Positions 1-9,523 are shown, counted from the stretch's first letter. The stretch: DNA of 21,990 bases from Polaromonas sp. (GCA_014376885.1 JACMQR010000037.1:1-21990), one strand, 5' to 3'. Notes: generated by a model not told the origin, from the letters alone. Program-made: numbers and translations.

Positions 1-2055
<2,055 letters not shown>

Positions 2056-2059
<4 letters not shown>

Positions 2060-2826
2060 GGCGCGGCGTCCCCGTCGCGCGCTTGCGAGCGATCTCCCTG
2101 CTCCTCCAAGCTCCCGCCGTGGAACTGGCTTTGCCAGGCCGCAGGCGGGATGGCCCCCTCGGGCGGCCGTGCCGTACGCGCAGCGACAAACGTGGGCGAC
2201 AGTAAATCGCGCAAATCGAAGGCAAAGCCTTCCAGGTCGGCCTCGATGCGGCCAATGCTGCGGCCGAACACGTTGTAGGCCAGCACTGCCGGAATCGCCA
2301 CCACCAGGCCGGCGGCCGTCATGACCAGGGCTTCGCCCACCGGCCCCGCCACCTTGTCAATCGTGACCTGCCCGGCCGTGGCCATGCCGGCCAGCGCATG
2401 GTAGATGCCCCACACCGTTCCGAGCAGCCCGACAAAAGGCGCGGTCGAGCCGACCGTGGCCAGCAATATCTGGCCAAACTGCAGCTTGTGCAGCACAGCG
2501 TGCAGCGCGCCCCGCAGCACCCGGGTCAGTTGCGCGGCCGTGTCGCCGGCGCCGGCCAGCGTGCCCTGTGCCCGCGCCTGGGTTGCCAGCACCAGCGGCA
2601 GCACCAGGGCATTGCGGTCAAAAGCGGCCATCTTTCCGCAGGCCGCCTCGACCGATGCCGATTGCCAGAAAGCCGCCGTGCTGCGCGCCACATCGCTGGC
2701 GGCCCGCTGCAGCAGCCAGGCTTTCCACAAGATGACCACCCAGCTGGCGACGGACATGGCCAGCAGCAGCAGGGCAACCGCCTGGCTGACAAGGCCGCCT
2801 TGCGTGATCAACGCCAGCAGGCTCAT
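2056..2826 (-). CDS. exbB: ExbB/TolQ-type proton channel protein with an extra C-terminal tail
   Basis: Inner-membrane proton channel of the MotA/TolQ/ExbB family, partner of the adjacent ExbD/TolR protein. Membrane helices lie at about 14-36, 118-145 and 163-187. The family core is clear: GSTAPFVGLLGTVWGIYHAL at about 126-145 and AGPVGEALVMTAAGLVVAIP at about 160-179. The family domain ends near residue 210 (FDLRDLL). The last roughly 45 residues (RTARPPEGAIPPAA onward) are Pro/Gly/charged and look unrelated to it. The DNA coding for this tail resembles the repeat found at 4842-5060 (see repeat at 2105-2163). It starts 7 bp after the dapB stop and overlaps the exbD-like gene by 4 bp. The function is secure; the tail is probably a recent 3' extension. 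Confidence 0.92.
2105..2163 (+). repeat. Degenerate copy of the 96-bp intergenic repeat inside exbB
   Basis: These 59 bases align without gaps to 4972-5030 of the second tandem repeat. My hand count is 45 matches of 59. The best-kept part is GCAGGCGGG followed by GGCCCCCTCGGG. The copy lies in the same orientation as the 4842-5060 copies and within the 3' end of the exbB-like gene. The encoded tail (minus strand, PPEGAIPPA) matches the same-frame translation of the intergenic copy (PSEGAAPPA). Confidence 0.65.
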
Positions 2827-2833
2827 GCCGGCA

Positions 2834-3664
2834 TCATTTCAGCTGGAGGACATCGAACATGTCAAACAAGCCGCGCTGCTGCCCGGCCAGGAAACGCGCC
2901 GCGCGCAGGCTGCCCTGCGCGTAGGTGACGCGGCTTGACGACTTGTGGCTGATTTCGATGCGCTCGCCGTCGCCCAGGAACAGCACGCTGTGGTCGCCGA
3001 CGACGTCGCCGCCGCGCACAGTGGCAAAACCGATGCTCGACGGATCGCGTTCGCCGGTGACGCCTTGCCGCGCAAACACGGCGCAGTCTTTCAGGTCGCG
3101 GCCGAGCGCGCTGGCAATCACTTCGCCCATCTTCAGCGCTGTGCCCGAAGGCGCATCGACCTTGTGGCGGTGGTGCGCCTCGATGATTTCAATATCGTAG
3201 CCGGTGGACAGCGCCTTGGCGGCCAGGTCCAGCAATTTGAGGGTGACGTTCACACCGACGCTCATGTTGGGCGCCATGACAATCGCAATGTCCCGGGCCG
3301 CGTCGGCAATCTCGGCTTTCTGGGCGTCTGAAAAGCCGGTGGTGCCAATCACCAGCTGGATTCCCAGTTCCCGGCAGACCGCCAGATGGGCCAGCGTGCC
3401 TTCGGGACGGGTGAAGTCGATCAGGATGCGGGAATGCTGCAAGCCGTGGCGAATGTCCGATTCAATCAGCGTGCCGCTGGAGCGGCCGGCGAACGCGCAG
3501 GCGTCCGCGCCGATGGCGGGGCTCAACGCCACATCGAGTGCGCCCGTCAGCTGGCAGTCAGCGCTGGCGTTGACCGCCTCGATCAGCATCTGGCCCATGC
3601 GCCCGCTGGCGCCGGCCACCGCGATCTTCAGGCGGCCGGATTCTGTTGCCATGGCGGCGCTCAC
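2834..3664 (-). CDS. dapB: 4-hydroxy-tetrahydrodipicolinate reductase
   Basis: Cytoplasmic NAD(P)H-dependent reductase of the diaminopimelate/lysine pathway, supplying lysine and peptidoglycan. It has 276 residues, normal for the family. The dinucleotide-binding motif GASGRMG is at 18-24. The catalytic and substrate-binding signature [17 protein letters not shown] is at about 160-176, with the expected general acid/base at H164 and lysine at K168. The called start is a GTG whose last bases overlap the bamE stop (GTGA). An in-frame ATG four codons later is an alternative. It is the second gene of bamE-dapB-exbB-exbD. Confidence 0.96.
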   Translation of the reverse strand: MSAAMATESGRLKIAVAGASGRMGQMLIEAVNASADCQLTGALDVALSPAIGADACAFAGRSSGTLIESDIRHGLQHSRILIDFTRPEGTLAHLAVCRELGIQLVIGTTGFSDAQKAEIADAARDIAIVMAPNMSVGVNVTLKLLDLAAKALSTGYDIEIIEAHHRHKVDAPSGTALKMGEVIASALGRDLKDCAVFARQGVTGERDPSSIGFATVRGGDVVGDHSVLFLGDGERIEISHKSSSRVTYAQGSLRAARFLAGQQRGLFDMFDVLQLK

Positions 3665-4245
3665 TGCTTCGGGCTTTCAAGCGGCGGATAAACGCGCAGC
3701 GGCGCATCTGCCGCTGGGCCGGCAGCGGCGGACTCCAGCGGGGTGCCGGACGCTGAAGATCTTGACTTTTCAGCCATCTTGAGCTGCTCTTCGCTCGCTT
3801 CTAACAGCGGCACTTTTCCCAGCTTTCGTCGGCTGCTCAGGGTGGCGATGAACTCCGCTTCGCTGGGCATCGCATCGCCGGAAAAGCGCTCGAGCTGGTC
3901 GCCCTTGAAAAACACGGTGTACTTGAACGACTGCGGCTCGACGCCCTGGCGCTTCAAGGTGAACACATAATCCCAGCGGTCGGCGTGAAACAAGCTGGTC
4001 ATCAAGGGCGTGCCCAGCACGGCCTTGACCTGGTCGCGCGACATGCCCGGCTGGAGCTGCTCGACCTGTTCCTTGGCCACAAAATTGCCCTGAATCACAT
4101 CGACCTTGTAGGGCGTGATCCAGTTGACCGGGTTGGCCGAACTCTGGCCCAGCGAGCCGCTGCTGCATGAGGCCAACACTGCGCATGCCGCCGCAACAAG
4201 AAGTTTTTGAATGCTGTGGTGAAGATTTGCAGTCAGGGCAGACAT
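3661..4245 (-). CDS. bamE: Outer membrane protein assembly factor BamE (OmlA/SmpA lipoprotein)
   Basis: Lipoprotein component of the BAM complex, which inserts beta-barrel proteins into the outer membrane. I chose the ATG at 4245 because it gives a clean lipoprotein signal: residues 15-27 are a hydrophobic stretch ending in the lipobox L24-A-S-C27. Longer upstream reading would bury this signal. The BamE domain follows: [13 protein letters not shown] at about 44-56, then [15 protein letters not shown] and the DRWDYVF segment at about 66-95. At 194 residues it is longer than the roughly 110-residue enterobacterial protein because of an Ala/Ser/Pro-rich C-terminal tail. It is divergent from fur and overlaps dapB by 4 bp. 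Confidence 0.93.
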   Translation of the reverse strand: MSALTANLHHSIQKLLVAAACAVLASCSSGSLGQSSANPVNWITPYKVDVIQGNFVAKEQVEQLQPGMSRDQVKAVLGTPLMTSLFHADRWDYVFTLKRQGVEPQSFKYTVFFKGDQLERFSGDAMPSEAEFIATLSSRRKLGKVPLLEASEEQLKMAEKSRSSASGTPLESAAAGPAADAPLRVYPPLESPKQ

Positions 4246-4273
4246 AGTGAAAGGTGTAGCGATATGATCGACC

Positions 4274-4279
4274 ATTGTA
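4274..4279 (-). promoter_or_regulatory. Candidate -10 box for the bamE-dapB-exbB-exbD operon
   Basis: On the minus strand the hexamer TACAAT lies about 29 bp before the bamE ATG, at a sensible -10 position. No good -35 hexamer is visible at 16-18 bp. The site lies in the 112-bp divergent bamE/fur region. The 7-mer TGTAGCG occurs twice there (4255-4261 and 4276-4282), 21 bp apart, and could be a regulator site. Confidence 0.35.
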
Positions 4280-4357
4280 GCGGCTGGGTGCTTTTGGGCC
4301 TGTGTGCGGGCTGTCCGGGACCGCGCCTCACGCCACAGAAATTTCAAAGAGACGCCC

Positions 4358-4813
4358 ATGAGCAACATTGACGAGCTAAAGAGCACCGGCCTGAAGGCAA
4401 CCCTGCCGCGCCTGAAAATACTGGAGATTTTTCAATCGGGCAAGCAGCGCCACATGACCGCCGAGGATGTCTTTCGGGTCCTTCTTGAAGAACGACTGGA
4501 CATCGGCCTGGCCACGGTGTACCGGGTGCTGATGCAGTTCGAGCAGGCTGGCTTGATCAACCGCAGCAACTTCGAGTCGGGCAAGGCGGTGTACGAGATC
4601 AATGAAGGCCAGCACCATGACCACCTGGTCTGCCTGGACTGCGGCAGGGTCGAGGAGTTTTACGATGCTGAAATCGAAAAACGCCAGCATGCGGTGGCAG
4701 AACTCAAAGGCTTTGCGATCTCAGACCACTCGCTGTCGATTTATGCCAATTGCAACAAGACCGACTGCCCGAACCGGTCAGCAGTGCCGGTGCGGCACCA
4801 TCACCACTCCTGA
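4358..4813 (+). CDS. fur: Ferric uptake regulator Fur
   Basis: Fe(II)-responsive dimeric repressor of iron uptake genes. It has 151 residues from the ATG at 4358, which gives the typical N-terminus MSNIDELKSTGLKATLPRLK. The winged-helix DNA-binding region includes DIGLATVYRVLMQFEQAGL at about 48-66. The metal-binding part shows HHDH at 86-89, C92-LD-C95, C132/C137 (NCNKTDC) and a terminal HHHH cluster. It is divergent from bamE, the usual beta/gammaproteobacterial arrangement. Its end is followed after 12 bp by a strong hairpin. No classical Fur box is obvious upstream, so autoregulation cannot be claimed. Confidence 0.96.
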   Translation: MSNIDELKSTGLKATLPRLKILEIFQSGKQRHMTAEDVFRVLLEERLDIGLATVYRVLMQFEQAGLINRSNFESGKAVYEINEGQHHDHLVCLDCGRVEEFYDAEIEKRQHAVAELKGFAISDHSLSIYANCNKTDCPNRSAVPVRHHHHS

Positions 4814-4825
4814 TTTTTGGCATCA

Positions 4826-4857
4826 GAACTTGCAGGGCTAGCTGTCCCTGCAAGTTC
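4826..4857. terminator. Strong hairpin after fur, fused to the repeat array
   Basis: Perfect 12-bp inverted repeat: GAACTTGCAGGG at 4826-4837 and CCCTGCAAGTTC at 4846-4857, with an 8-base loop. It lies 12 bp after the fur stop in a convergent gap, so it may terminate or stabilise transcripts. There is no T-tract on either side, so it is not a classic intrinsic terminator. Its right arm is also the left end of repeat copy 1. Confidence 0.55.
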
Positions 4858-4937
4858 CGGCCGCAGGCCCGGCTTCGCCGGACTGCAGGCGGGGCGGCCC
4901 CCTCGGAGGGCAGCGATGCACACGCAGTGGGGAGCGT
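4842..4937 (+). repeat. Palindromic intergenic repeat, copy 1 of 2
   Basis: A 96-bp unit beginning CTGTCCCTGCAAG and ending GTGGGGAGCGT. It contains a small hairpin (CCGGC-TTC-GCCGG) and a GGCCCCCTCGG core. It matches copy 2 (4965-5060) at 94 of 96 positions by hand count. The unit spacing is 123 bp. It lies in the gap between convergent fur and hprK and encodes no credible protein. The style resembles REP-like elements scattered in Comamonadaceae genomes. Confidence 0.85.
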
Positions 4938-4964
4938 CAGAGCGTCAAAGGTGGCAGGGGCAAC

Positions 4965-5060
4965 CTGTCCCTGCAAGTTCCGGCCGCAGGTCCGGCTTCG
5001 CCGGACTGCAGGCGGGGCGGCCCCCTCGGGGGGCAGCGATGCACACGCAGTGGGGAGCGT
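4965..5060 (+). repeat. Palindromic intergenic repeat, copy 2 of 2
   Basis: Same 96-bp unit as 4842-4937, differing at two positions (T for C within GCAGG-CCGG, and G for A within CTCGG-GGGC). It is preceded by a shorter GCAGGG...CCCTGC inverted repeat, so the left hairpin is partly kept. It ends 5 bp before the hprK stop codon. Confidence 0.85.
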
Positions 5061-5065
5061 GGGGG

Positions 5066-6016
5066 CTAGTCATCTTGCTCCATCGCCCTCCGGTGGCGCT
5101 CGACAAACTCCTGGTAGGTGTTGATGCCGCGAAGCTGCAAGATGGCATTGCGCACCGCCGCCTCGACCAGCACGGCGATATTGCGCCCGGCTTCGACCTG
5201 GATGATGACCTTGCGCACCGGAACGCCCAGCACATCCTGGGTGAGCGGCTCATAAGGAATGCGCTCGTAGTCGCGCTCCAGGGTTTCGCGGCGCACCAGA
5301 TGCACAATCATCTTCAGGCGCATCTTGCGGCGCACGGCGGTCTCGCCGAAAATCGCCTTGATGTCGAGCAAGCCGATGCCGCGCACTTCCAGCAGGTTTT
5401 GCAGCAAATCCGGGCAACGCCCTTCAATGGCCGTCTGGTTGATGCGAAACAGGTCGATGGCGTCGTCCGCCACCAGACCATGCCCGCGCGATATCAACTC
5501 CAGGCCGAGCTCGCTTTTGCCCAGGCCGGACTCGCCGGTGATCATGACGCCCATTCCCACAATGTCCATGAACACGCCGTGCATGGAGGTGCGCTCGGCA
5601 AAATGCCGGGACAGGTAGGCGCGCAGCACATCGATGACGAAAGCGGCCGACTCCGGTGTGGCGAACATCGGCAGCTGGGCGCGCTCGCACATCGACAGCA
5701 GGGTGTCCGGCGCGGCCTGCCCGTCGGCCACCACCAGCACCGGTGGCTCCAGGGTGATGATGCGCGAGATGCGGCGGGCGCTGTCATCGGCGCTGCTTTG
5801 GGTGAGGTAGGCCACCTCGCGCTGCCCCAGGATCTGCACGCGGTAGGGATGGATGTAGTTGAGGTAGCCCACCAGGTCGGCCCCGGAACGCGCTTCGCGA
5901 ACCGCCACCTCGTCAAACCGCCGCTCGGAGGCGCCCAGGCCGGCCACCCATTCCCATTTCAGGCTGGCGCGGTGGTCTTCAAAAAGAACATCGGCGCTAA
6001 CGGCGGTAGGCTTCAT
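5066..6016 (-). CDS. hprK: HPr kinase/phosphorylase
   Basis: Bifunctional enzyme that phosphorylates or dephosphorylates HPr on a serine. In proteobacteria it acts within a regulatory PTS rather than classic sugar uptake. It has 316 residues, the family norm. The Walker A motif GESGLGKS is at 161-168, followed by the DD pair at 184-185. The HPrK signature [17 protein letters not shown] is at about 208-224, and a conserved His is at 146. It starts 28 bp after ptsN on the same strand, a typical betaproteobacterial pair. Its 3' end faces fur across the repeat array. No HPr or enzyme I gene lies in the window. Confidence 0.96.
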   Translation of the reverse strand: MKPTAVSADVLFEDHRASLKWEWVAGLGASERRFDEVAVREARSGADLVGYLNYIHPYRVQILGQREVAYLTQSSADDSARRISRIITLEPPVLVVADGQAAPDTLLSMCERAQLPMFATPESAAFVIDVLRAYLSRHFAERTSMHGVFMDIVGMGVMITGESGLGKSELGLELISRGHGLVADDAIDLFRINQTAIEGRCPDLLQNLLEVRGIGLLDIKAIFGETAVRRKMRLKMIVHLVRRETLERDYERIPYEPLTQDVLGVPVRKVIIQVEAGRNIAVLVEAAVRNAILQLRGINTYQEFVERHRRAMEQDD

Positions 6017-6044
6017 GCCAGCGTGTCAGGCGAAGGCCCAAAGT

Positions 6045-6518
6045 TCATGGACCGACTTCGTGGGCTGACTGCCAGGCAGCAATCAGGTGGTGCAGAACCG
6101 CCGCATCGGCACTTGTCTTGAGCTGCTCGCGCAGGTGGCTGTCGCTCAGCATTTCGGCAATTTCCGACAATATTTCCAGGTGTTTCTGGGTGGCTGCTTC
6201 AGGCACCAGCAAGAACACCAGCAAATTGACAGCCAGCTCGTCGGGCGCGTCAAAGCCGATTGGCGCCTGCAACTGAAAAATTGCCGCCATTGGCGTTTTC
6301 AGTCCCTTGATGCGGCCGTGCGGTATGGCCACCCCATGGCCCAGCCCGGTCGAGCCCAGGCGCTCCCGGGCAAACAGGCTGTCGGTGATGAGCGCGCGGT
6401 TAAGACCGTGCAGGTTCTCGAACAGCAACCCGGCCTCTTCGAAGGCGCGCTTCTTGCTGGTCGCTTCAACATGGACCAGGACCTGGGGAGGGGGTAAGAT
6501 TTGCAAAAGACGGTTCAT
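6045..6518 (-). CDS. ptsN: Nitrogen-regulatory PTS EIIA component (EIIA-Ntr)
   Basis: Regulatory phosphoprotein of the nitrogen PTS; it receives phosphate from HPr/NPr and controls targets such as potassium transport and stress responses in other proteobacteria. It has 157 residues and the PTS EIIA type-2 fold pattern. The phospho-acceptor is H67 in GHGVAIPHGRI. Also seen are the conserved segments LGSTGLG and FQLQAPIGFDAPD with a LVFLLVPE stretch. It precedes hprK by 28 bp and follows hpf by 189 bp, in which a terminator and a possible own promoter are visible. Confidence 0.95.
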   Translation of the reverse strand: MNRLLQILPPPQVLVHVEATSKKRAFEEAGLLFENLHGLNRALITDSLFARERLGSTGLGHGVAIPHGRIKGLKTPMAAIFQLQAPIGFDAPDELAVNLLVFLLVPEAATQKHLEILSEIAEMLSDSHLREQLKTSADAAVLHHLIAAWQSAHEVGP

Positions 6519-6538
6519 AACGCTCTTTGAGTCGCCGG

Positions 6539-6544
6539 ATTATG
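6539..6544 (-). promoter_or_regulatory. Candidate -10 box for ptsN-hprK
   Basis: Minus-strand CATAAT about 20 bp before the ptsN ATG, downstream of the likely hpf terminator. The -35 side is poor. If real, ptsN-hprK can be transcribed independently of hpf. Confidence 0.35.
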
Positions 6545-6574
6545 CACCTTACTGCAAGGGAAATGGCAGCCCAT

Positions 6575-6607
6575 AAAAAAAGCTGCCTGCCCGTGCTGAC
6601 AGCCAGC
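6575..6607 (-). terminator. Intrinsic terminator downstream of hpf
   Basis: On the minus strand a 9-bp stem with one G-G mismatch (GCTGGCTGT paired with GCAGGCAGC) encloses an 8-base loop and runs directly into seven T. It lies about 100 bp after the hpf stop and before ptsN, so it would limit read-through from hpf into ptsN-hprK. Confidence 0.6.
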
Positions 6608-6707
6608 CTGCGCGCGCCCGCGGCTCGCCAGTTTTTCAACCTGGAAGCCTTTCAGCCGACCGCTTTGGGCATTCAGAAAGGGGAGGCGATCTGACAACTG
6701 GGCAGGC

Positions 6708-7046
6708 TCAGGTCGCGGCCTCCGCGCGTTTGGCGCAAACATGGCCATGGTCCTGAACCTTGTCCTTGTAACGACCCACCTGACGGTCCAGCTTGTCAGC
6801 CAGCTCATCGACTGCGGCATACAAGTCGGCATGCGAGCTTTCGGCAAACAGGTCGCGGCCCTTGACATGGACCTTGCATTCGGCGCGCTGGCGTTTTTCT
6901 TTTTCCGTCATGTTGTCCACCGCCAGGATGACCCGGACATCAACCACCTGGTCAAAATGCCGGGTGATGCGCTCGAGCTTTCCCATCACGTAGCTGCGAA
7001 GTGCCGGCGTCACCTCAAGATGGTGGCCGCTGATCGTCAGATTCAT
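6708..7046 (-). CDS. hpf: Ribosome hibernation promoting factor (HPF/RaiA family)
   Basis: Small ribosome-binding protein that blocks the decoding centre and promotes ribosome inactivation in stationary phase. It has 112 residues, the short HPF type. The sequence begins [20 protein letters not shown] and contains the core [53 protein letters not shown] in adjoining segments. I chose the ATG at 7046 because it has a GGAG ribosome-binding site about 9 bp upstream and the standard N-terminus. In many proteobacteria rpoN lies just upstream; here there is instead a 650-bp gap and a divergent corA. Confidence 0.95.
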   Translation of the reverse strand: MNLTISGHHLEVTPALRSYVMGKLERITRHFDQVVDVRVILAVDNMTEKEKRQRAECKVHVKGRDLFAESSHADLYAAVDELADKLDRQVGRYKDKVQDHGHVCAKRAEAAT

Positions 7047-7159
7047 ACTCAGACTCCTTTTCCAGGCATTGGAACAAGTTGAAAAACGCTGCGACTGCAA
7101 AAAACAAGGCAGCAGGGAAACACTTTTCTGACTTCACTATGCCTTTTATGAGCGGCCGG

Positions 7160-7175
7160 TGCAAGCCATTGCCCG
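7160..7175 (-). promoter_or_regulatory. Possible sigma-54 type promoter for hpf
   Basis: Minus strand reads CGGGCAATGGCTTGCA. This keeps the GG-N10-GC spacing and a perfect TTGCA at the -12 element; the -24 element is only partly matched. It would start transcription about 100 bp before hpf. hpf is linked to sigma-54 in several proteobacteria, which makes the match worth noting, but one weak site is thin evidence. Confidence 0.25.
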
Positions 7176-7344
7176 GACAAAAAAAGGTAGCTTGTCAGGC
7201 GGTCAAAAACGCCCGTGTCTTCAATAGTGCCAAACCATGCCTTTCTTGTTGCCAACATCTGCCAAAAAAATCGGGCCTCCCAAAACACCAGCTCATCTTG
7301 ATGTAACTAAGTATTTTAAATTGTGTTCAGTTGATTTTTTGCTC

Positions 7345-7396
7345 GCCCGCCAGGCCAGCCATTGCTGCGCGGCCTTGGCACTGTTGGGCTTTTTTT
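7345..7396 (+). terminator. Orphan intrinsic terminator upstream of corA
   Basis: A long imperfect hairpin: GCCAGGCC at 7349-7356 pairs with GGCCTTGGC at 7371-7379 (one bulged T), clamped by GCCC at 7345-7348 and GGGC at 7386-7389, then seven T at 7390-7396. It points along the plus strand, yet no plus-strand gene precedes it (hpf is divergent). It may end a small RNA or an upstream transcript. Confidence 0.6.
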
Positions 7397-7497
7397 CGTT
7401 CGCGGCTCGGTGAACGGTTGCCCGGCCGGTGGCTGTTTTCGGCAAGGCGCCAACGGCTTGCGTGGCCCGCAAGGCGCTGTATGGACGCCCTGGGCAG

Positions 7498-7506
7498 TGC
7501 CATAAT
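7498..7506 (+). promoter_or_regulatory. Candidate extended -10 promoter for corA
   Basis: TGC followed by CATAAT matches an extended -10 element. No good -35 hexamer is visible, which is usual for this promoter class. Transcription would start near 7513 and give a 5' leader of about 180 nt before the corA ATG. Confidence 0.4.
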
Positions 7507-7695
7507 CTTGGATTAATCGCCACGGAGACACCCTTGCAAAGCCGTCCCGGGTGGCCGCTTTCGACGCCGCAAACCGACGCCGGATAAAGTTTTTTGCGGG
7601 TTGAAAGCGATGCCGCCATCCACCCAACCCGTTGTGGTCCCAAGGCTTGGCCTGCGCTTTGGACCCGATCCTGCATACCGAAGAAGGCGTTTGCC

Positions 7696-8685
7696 ATGCT
7701 CAACATTTTCACGCTTGTCAATGGCCGGCTTTTCCAGGAGGAAATCGAGTCCCTTGAAGAGTTGTCCCGCTTTCAACCGATCTGGGTGGACCTGGAATCG
7801 CCCACGCTGGAGGAAAAGCGCTGGATCAAGCAGTACTACGACCTGTCGATTCCTGAAGACGCGATGGACGAGGACATTGAAGAGTCCGCACGCTTTTACG
7901 AGGAAGACAACGGCGAGCTGCACATCCGGTCGGACTTCCTGATCGCCGACGCGGACGAGCCGCGCACGGTGCGCGTGGCCTTCATTCTCAACCTGGTCAA
8001 TGACGACCTGAAAAGCAAGGGCGTGCTGTTTTCGATCCATGACGAGGACGTGCCGGTGTTCCGGCTGCTGCGCATGCGGGCGCGCCGCGCGCCCGGCCTG
8101 ATTGAAGATGCCAAGGAGGTGCTGCTCAAGCTGTTCGATGCCGATGCCGAATACTCGGCCGACACGCTCGAAGGCATTTATGTCGATCTGGAAAAAGTCA
8201 GCACCAAGGTGCTGTCGGGCGACGTGACCGACGCCATGGCCGGCGAGGTGCTCGGCGCCATCGCCCGCCATGAAGACCTGAGCGGCCGCATCCGCCGCAA
8301 TGTGATGGACACCCGGCGCGCCGTGAGCTTCATGATGCGCAGCAAGATGCTTAACGCCGAGCAGTTCGAGGAGGCGCGCCAGATTTTGCGCGATATCGAC
8401 TCGCTTGACTCGCACACCGCCTTTTTGTTCGACAAGATCAACTTTTTGATGGATGCAACGGTCGGTTTCATCAACATCAACCAAAACAAGATCATCAAGA
8501 TCTTTTCGGTCGCCAGCGTGGCGCTGCTGCCGCCGACCCTGATTGCCAGCGTGTACGGCATGAACTTCAAGGGCTACTTTCCGGAGCTTGAGTGGACGTT
8601 TGGTTACCCCTATGCCTTGGTGCTGATGGCGGCCAGCGCCGTGGTGCCGATGTGGTATTTTCGCAAGCGCGGCTGGCTGAAGTAG
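7696..8685 (+). CDS. corA: Magnesium/cobalt transport protein CorA
   Basis: Homopentameric inner-membrane channel for Mg2+ (also Co2+ and Ni2+). It has 329 residues from the ATG at 7696, which gives MLNIFTLVNGRLFQEE; in-frame codons further upstream look non-coding. A large acidic and helical cytoplasmic domain (about 1-260) is followed by two C-terminal membrane helices. The signature YGMN has G288-M-N290 at the end of helix 1 and an acidic FPELEW loop after it. The C-terminus is basic (RKRGWLK). It stands alone on the plus strand with hairpins at its stop codon and a possible long leader. Confidence 0.95.
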   Translation: MLNIFTLVNGRLFQEEIESLEELSRFQPIWVDLESPTLEEKRWIKQYYDLSIPEDAMDEDIEESARFYEEDNGELHIRSDFLIADADEPRTVRVAFILNLVNDDLKSKGVLFSIHDEDVPVFRLLRMRARRAPGLIEDAKEVLLKLFDADAEYSADTLEGIYVDLEKVSTKVLSGDVTDAMAGEVLGAIARHEDLSGRIRRNVMDTRRAVSFMMRSKMLNAEQFEEARQILRDIDSLDSHTAFLFDKINFLMDATVGFININQNKIIKIFSVASVALLPPTLIASVYGMNFKGYFPELEWTFGYPYALVLMAASAVVPMWYFRKRGWLK

Positions 8686-8718
8686 CCAGCCGCCGGTTTT
8701 TCCAAGCGGAAAACCGGC
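8671..8718. terminator. Double hairpin at the corA 3' end (convergent with mtnN)
   Basis: First hairpin: GGCTGGCT (8671-8678) and AGCCAGCC (8684-8691), a perfect 8-bp stem that spans the corA stop codon and is soon followed by five T (8697-8701). Second hairpin: GCCGGTTTTTCC (8692-8703) and GGAAAACCGGC (8708-8718), with one bulge. Together they probably act as a bidirectional terminator for corA and mtnN. Confidence 0.6.
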
Positions 8719-8746
8719 TGTGCGCTTGATGAACCGACCAGACTTG

Positions 8747-9523
8747 CTATTTTTTTAGGAGCAGGCGCAAAAACGATTGGATGACCAGGCGGGCATAGGG
8801 ACTGGCGACAGACTGCACGAAATCGGAAAAATCGACATGCGCGCTGTCGTCCGCCCGGTCGGAAATAGTCCGCATGACGGCAAATGGCACGCCATAGTCC
8901 GCGCAAACCTGGGCCACGGCGGCGCCCTCCATCTCGACCGCCAGCACGTCATGGCCGGCCTCGGTCATCAAGCGCAGCAGCTGGCGGGATTCTTCGGCGC
9001 CGCACACAAACCGGTCGCCGCTGGCAACCAGTCCCTGGTGAACGCAGCCATCCTGAAACCCAAGCGCGCGCAAGCTGGTGTGCTCCAGCGCCGCGCGGCT
9101 GGCCGTGGCCAGCAAGGCGCTCAGCCCGGCATCGCTGGGGAAACAGGTTTTGCCATACAAAGGCACTTCATAGCGCGCAAACAGCGGCGACGCATCCAGG
9201 TCATGCTGCACAAAGCCGGTGGCCACCACCACGTCGCCAATTTTCACACCCTGGCCCAGGCCGCCGGCCACACCCGTAAAAACAATCTGGCGCACGCCAA
9301 ACCGCTCGATCAGCGCCGCCGTGGTGGTGGCGGCGGCCACCTTGCCGATTTTGCTCAAGGCCAGCACCACCGGATGGCCATGCAGGTCGCCCAGCCAGAA
9401 GTCGCGATGGGCGTGGCGGACTCGGCGCGGCTGGTGCAGCAACCCGATCAGGCCGAGCTGCTCCTGGGCCAGGGCGCTCAGGATGGCAAGCCGGGGAAAA
9501 GCAAGCTCAGGGGTGAAGGGCAT
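8747..9523 (-). CDS. mtnN: 5'-methylthioadenosine/S-adenosylhomocysteine nucleosidase
   Basis: Hydrolyses methylthioadenosine and S-adenosylhomocysteine to adenine and the thioribose or homocysteine sugar, linking polyamine, methylation and quorum-signal metabolism. The phosphorylase-like fold shows FTGVAGGLG, VQHDLDAS, GLVASGDRFV, the substrate signature AVEMEGAAVAQVC and RTISDRAD with the catalytic Asp. The N-terminal ALAQEQLGL appears to supply the catalytic Glu seen in GAMEEE of E. coli MTAN. I place the start at the ATG at 9523 (258 residues). An ATG at 9547 would add eight residues; neither has a good ribosome-binding site. It follows fadD on the same strand across a likely terminator. 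Confidence 0.88.
   Translation of the reverse strand: MPFTPELAFPRLAILSALAQEQLGLIGLLHQPRRVRHAHRDFWLGDLHGHPVVLALSKIGKVAAATTTAALIERFGVRQIVFTGVAGGLGQGVKIGDVVVATGFVQHDLDASPLFARYEVPLYGKTCFPSDAGLSALLATASRAALEHTSLRALGFQDGCVHQGLVASGDRFVCGAEESRQLLRLMTEAGHDVLAVEMEGAAVAQVCADYGVPFAVMRTISDRADDSAHVDFSDFVQSVASPYARLVIQSFLRLLLKK

Larger units (their letters stand above)
7047..7695. other. 649-bp divergent hpf/corA intergenic region
   Basis: No convincing protein-coding gene was found on either strand; the open frames here have no family resemblance and no ribosome-binding sites. The region holds the possible sigma-54 site (7160-7175), an AT-rich patch around 7300-7340, the orphan terminator (7345-7396), the extended -10 site (7498-7506), and a 7-bp inverted repeat CCGCAAA/TTTGCGG (7568-7574 and 7593-7599) in the presumed corA leader. 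Confidence 0.6.

Noticed and set aside
4246..4357. Fur box in the bamE/fur region
   Set aside because: No stretch resembles the GATAAT-type 19-bp consensus closely enough.
4842..5060. Two-unit repeat considered as a CRISPR array
   Set aside because: Units are 96 bp, only two, palindromic and GC-rich, with a 27-bp gap and no cas genes; it fits a REP-like intergenic element instead.
4817..6121. 434-codon plus-strand frame running through the repeats and opposite hprK
   Set aside because: Its first part is translated repeat and the rest is the antisense of hprK, which carries all family motifs.
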